The notes beneath the pieces were generated by a model, which had not been told where the DNA came from, made no database searches, and saw nothing but the letters and a program-made list of their open reading frames with translations. The position numbers and the translations under genes were made by a program. Positions 14,237 through 18,105 of a stretch of DNA of 18,105 bases are shown piece by piece. The stretch lies in NCBI GenBank assembly GCA_903879765.1, contig CAIRMS010000013.1:1-18105 (forward strand), given 5' to 3'. The stretch comes from an uncultured Flavobacteriales bacterium (lineage in GTDB: Bacteria; Bacteroidota; Bacteroidia; Flavobacteriales_D; Crocinitomicaceae). Within the stretch, counting starts at the first letter, position 1; every line of letters begins with the position of its first letter.

Positions 14237-17218
14237 TTACGCTTTCAATTTCTTAGAGAAGTCAATCAAAATTGGCGTTGCAACGCATAGTGAAGAGTAT
14301 GTACCAATAACAACTCCCACAAGCATGGCAAACAAGAATCCTTTGATTGATGGTCCACCGAAGATGAACATGATCAAAACAACCACGAACAAGATCATCG
14401 ATGTGTTGAAGGTACGACTCAAAGTTTTGTTCAATGAACGATTGATGATTTCATGTTGACTCTCATTGTCTGAGCTCTTACGTAAGTTCTCACGAATACG
14501 GTCAAACACAATCACGGTATCGTTCATCGAGTAACCGATAACCGTTAAGATCGCGGCTATGAAGGCCTGATTGACATCTAAACTGAATGGCAAGTAACCA
14601 TGAAGTAAAGAGAAAATCGAAATGACAAAGAATGCATCATGCGCTAATCCAACAATTGCACCGATGGAATACTGCCAGTGACCAAAACGCAATAGGATGT
14701 ATGCAAAGATTGCTAACATCGCCAATGATAACGCAATCGCTGATGAGGACCATAATTCACTTGAAACAGAAGCGGAAATAAATCGTTGACCTGTAATTTT
14801 ATGATCTCCTAATTTTGAGTCACACGCATTTAGTCCTTCTGTCAATTTCGTTTTCACTTCTTCCATCGCACCTTCTTTCTTTAACAAATAGTTGGTAACG
14901 ATATCAACGTTGTAGTCGTTGGACTTCGTTTTTAAATCGATAGAAGCCACCTCATTATTTTCGATAAGAACCTTTTCCAAGTTCGTACGGATGTATTCGA
15001 TATCCGCTTTCTTATCAAATTTCACAGAAAAAGTATATCCACCAGTAAACTCAACGCTTTGTTTTAATCCACGAGAGAATAAACCAACCATTCCAATAAT
15101 CGTTACTGTAATCGAGAAGATGTAGAAATATTTACGGTTACCAACCCAGTTGAAGTTAAAGTTTTGGAAGAGACCTTTTGAGTACGCTGTGTTGAAGGAA
15201 ACAGATTTCCCTTTTGCCAACCATGTATTGATGATCAACTCACCGATAACAATTGCGGAGAACAACGAAGTAAAGATACCAATGATCAATGTTGTTGCGA
15301 AAGATTCGATCTCACCTGTTCCAAAGATTTTCAAAATCAAGGCAACCAAGAAGTGAGTAACGTTCGCATCGATGATAGACGGTAACGCTTTTTTAAATCC
15401 AACCGCAATAGCTGATGTTAAATCTAATCCTGCCGCCTGTTCTTCACGAACACGCTCAAATATCAAGATGTTCGCATCGACCGCGGTACCTATCGTTAAT
15501 ACGATACCTGCGATACCTGCTAAAGTCAATACAGCTCCGAATGAAGCCAAACATCCAAAGATTAATACCACATTGACCGTTAAGGCAATATTTGCTGCCA
15601 TACCGGCTTTTCCGTAGTAGAAATACATGTAAATCAATACTGCCAAGAACGCAAAAGCAAACGAAATTAAACCAGCTCGTGAGTTTTCCGCTCCAATTGT
15701 TGGTCCAACTTTTTGTAATTCTTTGATCACACATGGTGCAGGCAAAGCTCCACCATTCAATAATCCTGCTAAGTCTTCCGCCTCTTGGAAGGTAAAGCTT
15801 CCAGAAATTTGTGTTCTTCCTGTGGTAATTGGATTGATTACGCGTGGCGCACTGTAAACTACGCTATCCATAGAGATCGCAATGATACGGTCTTTATTTT
15901 CTGTTGTCATTCTACCCCACTCGTCTGAACCTTCTGCAGTCATTTCCAAGTCAACCGTAATTTTTCCATCTTGAGAATCAAATCCTGTAGATGCTTTTGA
16001 GATATGCGATCCATTTACGCGCGCTTTTCCATCTTCAGGAATACGACAAGCGTAAAGGAAATAAGCAGTTTTCTTCGATTTATCATCTACTTTTTCAGGT
16101 TCAGCAGACCACATAAATTGCACATCCTCAGGGAAAGCACGTTGAACATCACGACGACGCAAAATAGCATCCACTTTCGCTTTGTCCGCTAATTCAGCAT
16201 ATCCCATTGCGAAGCCACCAACAGGTTTTACTAAATCTGCTAATGATTTCGTTTTGTTGTTCATGTTTTTCAAAGAAAGTCCAGCATCTGGTTTGCTTTC
16301 TGTGAGTGTCGTATCTTTTGCCAAAGTATCCGTCACTACCTCTGCCACTTCTTCTACTTCTTTCTGCATAGACAAGCGACTTGCGTCCTGCCATTGGATT
16401 TGAAGTTGATCTGGCATATATGTTTCATAGAACTCTAAGTTCGCCGTTGATTGAATTTTCTTAGCAACCGTATTTTCATCTTGAACTCCTGGAAGTTCGA
16501 TGTACAATCTGTTGGTAGATAAATCGCGTTGAATGTTCGGTTGTGCTACACCAAATTGATTGATACGACGACTAATGATTTGCTCTACTCCATCCATTGA
16601 AGAAGCAATCAACTTTCTGAAGTAAGATTCGATGTCGCTATCTGAGGATTTGATTCCCATTCCATCCGCCTTGATAATGTAGTTCAACGGAAGTCCTTTA
16701 TTTATTTTTTGATAAGAAGCAATGAAAATATCTAAGAAATCACCGCCATTACGACCATATGTTGCCATTGCAGCTTCGAAAGGCTTCGTGAATTTAAGAT
16801 CCTTTTGATTCTTAACATGTGAGCGAACTAAATCTGGGTAAGAAATCTCCATTGTTACACTCATTCCACCTACAAGGTCGAGTCCAAATGCTAAGGAAAG
16901 TTTTTTAACTTCTGAAAACGTTGCTCCTAAAACTGGATACACTGGTTTTTCCGCTTTTGAACGTAAAATCTCATTGATGTAAGCAGATTTCGCTAATTCA
17001 GCACCTTCCGGAGAGAAGATGTCAACTTTCGTGTTGTTCGGCAATAGAACAGAGTCACCTGTTTCTTTTGCTTCTCTTTTAAGTTGTTCTACTTTAAGTA
17101 CGGCTTCTTTTTCTGCCTTGCGTTCTACGCTACTTGCTACACTAGTAAAGGACAGCTGATATACACATACAGCAGTCAATACAATCGTCAGAAACCAAAA
17201 AAATCCTTTTAAACGCAT
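14237..17218 (-). CDS. secDF: Protein translocase subunit SecDF (fused SecD-SecF)
   Basis: SecDF uses the proton gradient to help pull Sec substrates across the inner membrane. I chose ATG 17218 (993 residues) over the in-frame ATG 17305 because MRLKGFFWFLTIVLTAVCVYQ is the expected first membrane helix, and a near-perfect promoter lies between the two starts. The SecD half has FGLDLVGGM (111-119), a large periplasmic region with a low-complexity acidic/Thr insert (about 285-325), and GTAVDANILIFERVREE (577-593) with the proton-pathway Asp581. The SecF half begins near residue 690 and has SVEFTGGYTF (721-730) and GYSMNDTVIVFDRIRENL (895-912) with Asp900. About twelve membrane segments are expected in total. 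Fusion of SecD and SecF is common in Bacteroidota. It is transcribed alone, closed by its own terminator. Confidence 0.96.
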   Translation of the reverse strand: MRLKGFFWFLTIVLTAVCVYQLSFTSVASSVERKAEKEAVLKVEQLKREAKETGDSVLLPNNTKVDIFSPEGAELAKSAYINEILRSKAEKPVYPVLGATFSEVKKLSLAFGLDLVGGMSVTMEISYPDLVRSHVKNQKDLKFTKPFEAAMATYGRNGGDFLDIFIASYQKINKGLPLNYIIKADGMGIKSSDSDIESYFRKLIASSMDGVEQIISRRINQFGVAQPNIQRDLSTNRLYIELPGVQDENTVAKKIQSTANLEFYETYMPDQLQIQWQDASRLSMQKEVEEVAEVVTDTLAKDTTLTESKPDAGLSLKNMNNKTKSLADLVKPVGGFAMGYAELADKAKVDAILRRRDVQRAFPEDVQFMWSAEPEKVDDKSKKTAYFLYACRIPEDGKARVNGSHISKASTGFDSQDGKITVDLEMTAEGSDEWGRMTTENKDRIIAISMDSVVYSAPRVINPITTGRTQISGSFTFQEAEDLAGLLNGGALPAPCVIKELQKVGPTIGAENSRAGLISFAFAFLAVLIYMYFYYGKAGMAANIALTVNVVLIFGCLASFGAVLTLAGIAGIVLTIGTAVDANILIFERVREEQAAGLDLTSAIAVGFKKALPSIIDANVTHFLVALILKIFGTGEIESFATTLIIGIFTSLFSAIVIGELIINTWLAKGKSVSFNTAYSKGLFQNFNFNWVGNRKYFYIFSITVTIIGMVGLFSRGLKQSVEFTGGYTFSVKFDKKADIEYIRTNLEKVLIENNEVASIDLKTKSNDYNVDIVTNYLLKKEGAMEEVKTKLTEGLNACDSKLGDHKITGQRFISASVSSELWSSSAIALSLAMLAIFAYILLRFGHWQYSIGAIVGLAHDAFFVISIFSLLHGYLPFSLDVNQAFIAAILTVIGYSMNDTVIVFDRIRENLRKSSDNESQHEIINRSLNKTLSRTFNTSMILFVVVLIMFIFGGPSIKGFLFAMLVGVVIGTYSSLCVATPILIDFSKKLKA

Positions 17219-17250
17219 GTTTATTCGTGTTTGAAATTTAATTAAGGTTG

Positions 17251-17282
17251 CAAATATAGAATTTAGTATCCTGAAAGTCAAA
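17251..17282 (-). promoter_or_regulatory. secDF promoter (TTTG-N20-TATATTTG)
   Basis: On the minus strand TTTG (17282 to 17279), 20 bases, then TATATTTG (17258 to 17251), an exact match to the Bacteroidota -33/-7 consensus with proper spacing. Transcription would start near 17244, giving a leader of about 26 bases before ATG 17218. It rules against the upstream in-frame ATG 17305 and separates secDF from the glycosyltransferase gene before it. Confidence 0.8.
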
Positions 17283-17317
17283 TTAAATTTACCTTTCCTG
17301 AACAATCACCGAGATAA

Positions 17318-18105
17318 TCAGTGTGATTTTTTCGATTGTTGAATCGTGTCTGCAAATTTCAGCACAGAATCCGCAAATTCATCCCACTCATTTTCTTTGT
17401 TATCAAGTTGATTCTGGATATTTTGCGCGATGATTTCGATTCGAGAACCTGAAAAAATCCCTTCGATTTGTTCCGATAGTGAAATTGCTGAAACATCCCG
17501 AATTACAAATCCATTTTCATTTTCAGAAATTTCCTCGTGCAATCCACCAACACAGCTAACTAGCGCAGGCAGATGAAAGGCATCACACATTGCTTTTATG
17601 CCAGATTGAGTCGCTGACTTATAGGGGAGTATGCACAAATCTGCAGCACTGAAGTACACCTTTACGTCATCTGACGGAATGAACTGATCCACAAAGAAAA
17701 TTTGCTGATTTTTGGAAGCTTGAATGAGTTTATCGTAATCGTTTCTTTCGCCATAAACTTCACCTGCTATGATTAATTGAAAGGACGCATCAAGGAATGA
17801 AAAAGCCTCTAGCAATAAGTCTAAGCCTTTGTAATCTCTAATTAAACCAAAAAACAAAAGTGTTTTTTTAGCTGGATTCACATGCAGAATTTCCCTTGCC
17901 AGTTTTTTATCCAATTTCTCACCAAATTGCTGATAACTTGGATGTTTCAGCACAAGCGTTTTAGCATGCGGTTTAAGACACAACACATCATTTTTCACTG
18001 CATCTGAGAGTAAGATAAAGCCATCATACTGATGGAGAAAATAACGATTAAAGACAGTGTCAAAAAAACGTTTTTCATGAGGAATTAAATTGTGAATCAA
18101 GGCAA
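17318..18105 (-). CDS. Glycosyltransferase family 4-type, 3' part
   Basis: The frame stays open to the window edge (codon 18103-18101 is Ala), so the N-terminal acceptor-binding domain is partly outside; a TTG at 18100 is not a convincing start. About 260 residues are visible. FFGLIRDYKGLDLLLEAF (83-100, counted from that TTG) is the opening of a GT-B C-terminal domain. LIIAGEVYGE (109-118), then FIPSDDVKVYFSAADLCILPY (140-160), then TQSGIKAMCDAFHLPALVSCVGGLHEEI (164-191) form the nucleotide-sugar site of GT4-like enzymes. HPSY and GGLHEE match the capsule/LPS and rhamnan-type subgroup. Donor and acceptor cannot be told. It ends 36 bases before the secDF promoter, with no terminator recognised on its strand. 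Confidence 0.85.
   Translation of the reverse strand, partial: ALIHNLIPHEKRFFDTVFNRYFLHQYDGFILLSDAVKNDVLCLKPHAKTLVLKHPSYQQFGEKLDKKLAREILHVNPAKKTLLFFGLIRDYKGLDLLLEAFSFLDASFQLIIAGEVYGERNDYDKLIQASKNQQIFFVDQFIPSDDVKVYFSAADLCILPYKSATQSGIKAMCDAFHLPALVSCVGGLHEEISENENGFVIRDVSAISLSEQIEGIFSGSRIEIIAQNIQNQLDNKENEWDEFADSVLKFADTIQQSKKSH

Noticed and set aside
15456..15734. 92-codon minus-strand open frame within secDF
   Set aside because: Same strand but a different frame from a conserved transporter region (SecD proton-pathway motif); low-quality composition with many Cys/Arg/Tyr, so a frame shadow.
17304..17332. Hairpin AATCAC ... GTGATT followed by T run
   Set aside because: The T run is on the plus strand, but no plus-strand gene ends here; the loop is 13 bases and it overlaps the end of the glycosyltransferase gene.
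1..18105. Search for CRISPR arrays, tRNA/rRNA genes, transposases, phage or defence genes
   Set aside because: No regularly spaced repeats, no tRNA-like cloverleaf and no recognisable mobile or defence protein were seen on either strand.

Overview
The window looks like chromosomal, mostly housekeeping DNA from a Bacteroidota member. Flavobacteriales is most likely, perhaps a Fluviicola/Crocinitomicaceae-type organism, but the genus is only a guess. Supporting signs are an AT-rich base composition, a secreted protein with a type IX secretion (T9SS) sorting domain and SprB-type repeats, a fused SecDF, a Rho factor with a long disordered N-terminal insert, the Bacteroidota form of Mpl, and promoters of the TTTG / TAnnTTTG type with no Shine-Dalgarno motifs. 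No rRNA, tRNA, CRISPR array, insertion sequence or prophage gene was seen.

Layout, left to right. (1) 2-796 (+): 3' part of a Bacteroidota protein usually named 'asparagine synthetase B'. (2) 913-3176 (+): rho, then a DUF4199-type membrane protein joined by a TAATG stop/start overlap. (3) 3173-5304 (-): mpl (peptidoglycan recycling ligase), then a lipoprotein class D beta-lactamase whose start lies inside the end of mpl. (4) 5387-7924 (-): a large secreted protein with a carboxypeptidase-regulatory-like domain, TPR-like repeats, a long coiled coil and a small C-terminal domain. (5) 8016-9610 (+): a DAO-family FAD oxidoreductase overlapping a DUF2452 gene. (6) 9600-10361 (-): yaaA. (7) 10437-13541 (+): a 1034-residue T9SS cargo protein, closed by a strong terminator. 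(8) 13595-14178 (-): a decayed secreted-protein gene trapped between two terminators. (9) 14237-17218 (-): secDF with its own near-perfect promoter and terminator. (10) 17318-18105 (-): 3' part of a group-4-type glycosyltransferase.

Several gene pairs are tightly coupled: rho/DUF4199, mpl/class D beta-lactamase, and FAD oxidoreductase/DUF2452. The mpl/beta-lactamase pair is the most suggestive, because it puts muropeptide recycling and a beta-lactam-binding lipoprotein in one transcript. SecDF and the T9SS cargo share the export route (Sec, then T9SS), but they are separate transcription units.

I see no clear new multi-gene system here. The best leads are the mpl-beta-lactamase coupling with its unusual shortened enzyme, the Q/N-repeat insert of Rho, the coiled-coil secreted protein and the pseudogene.
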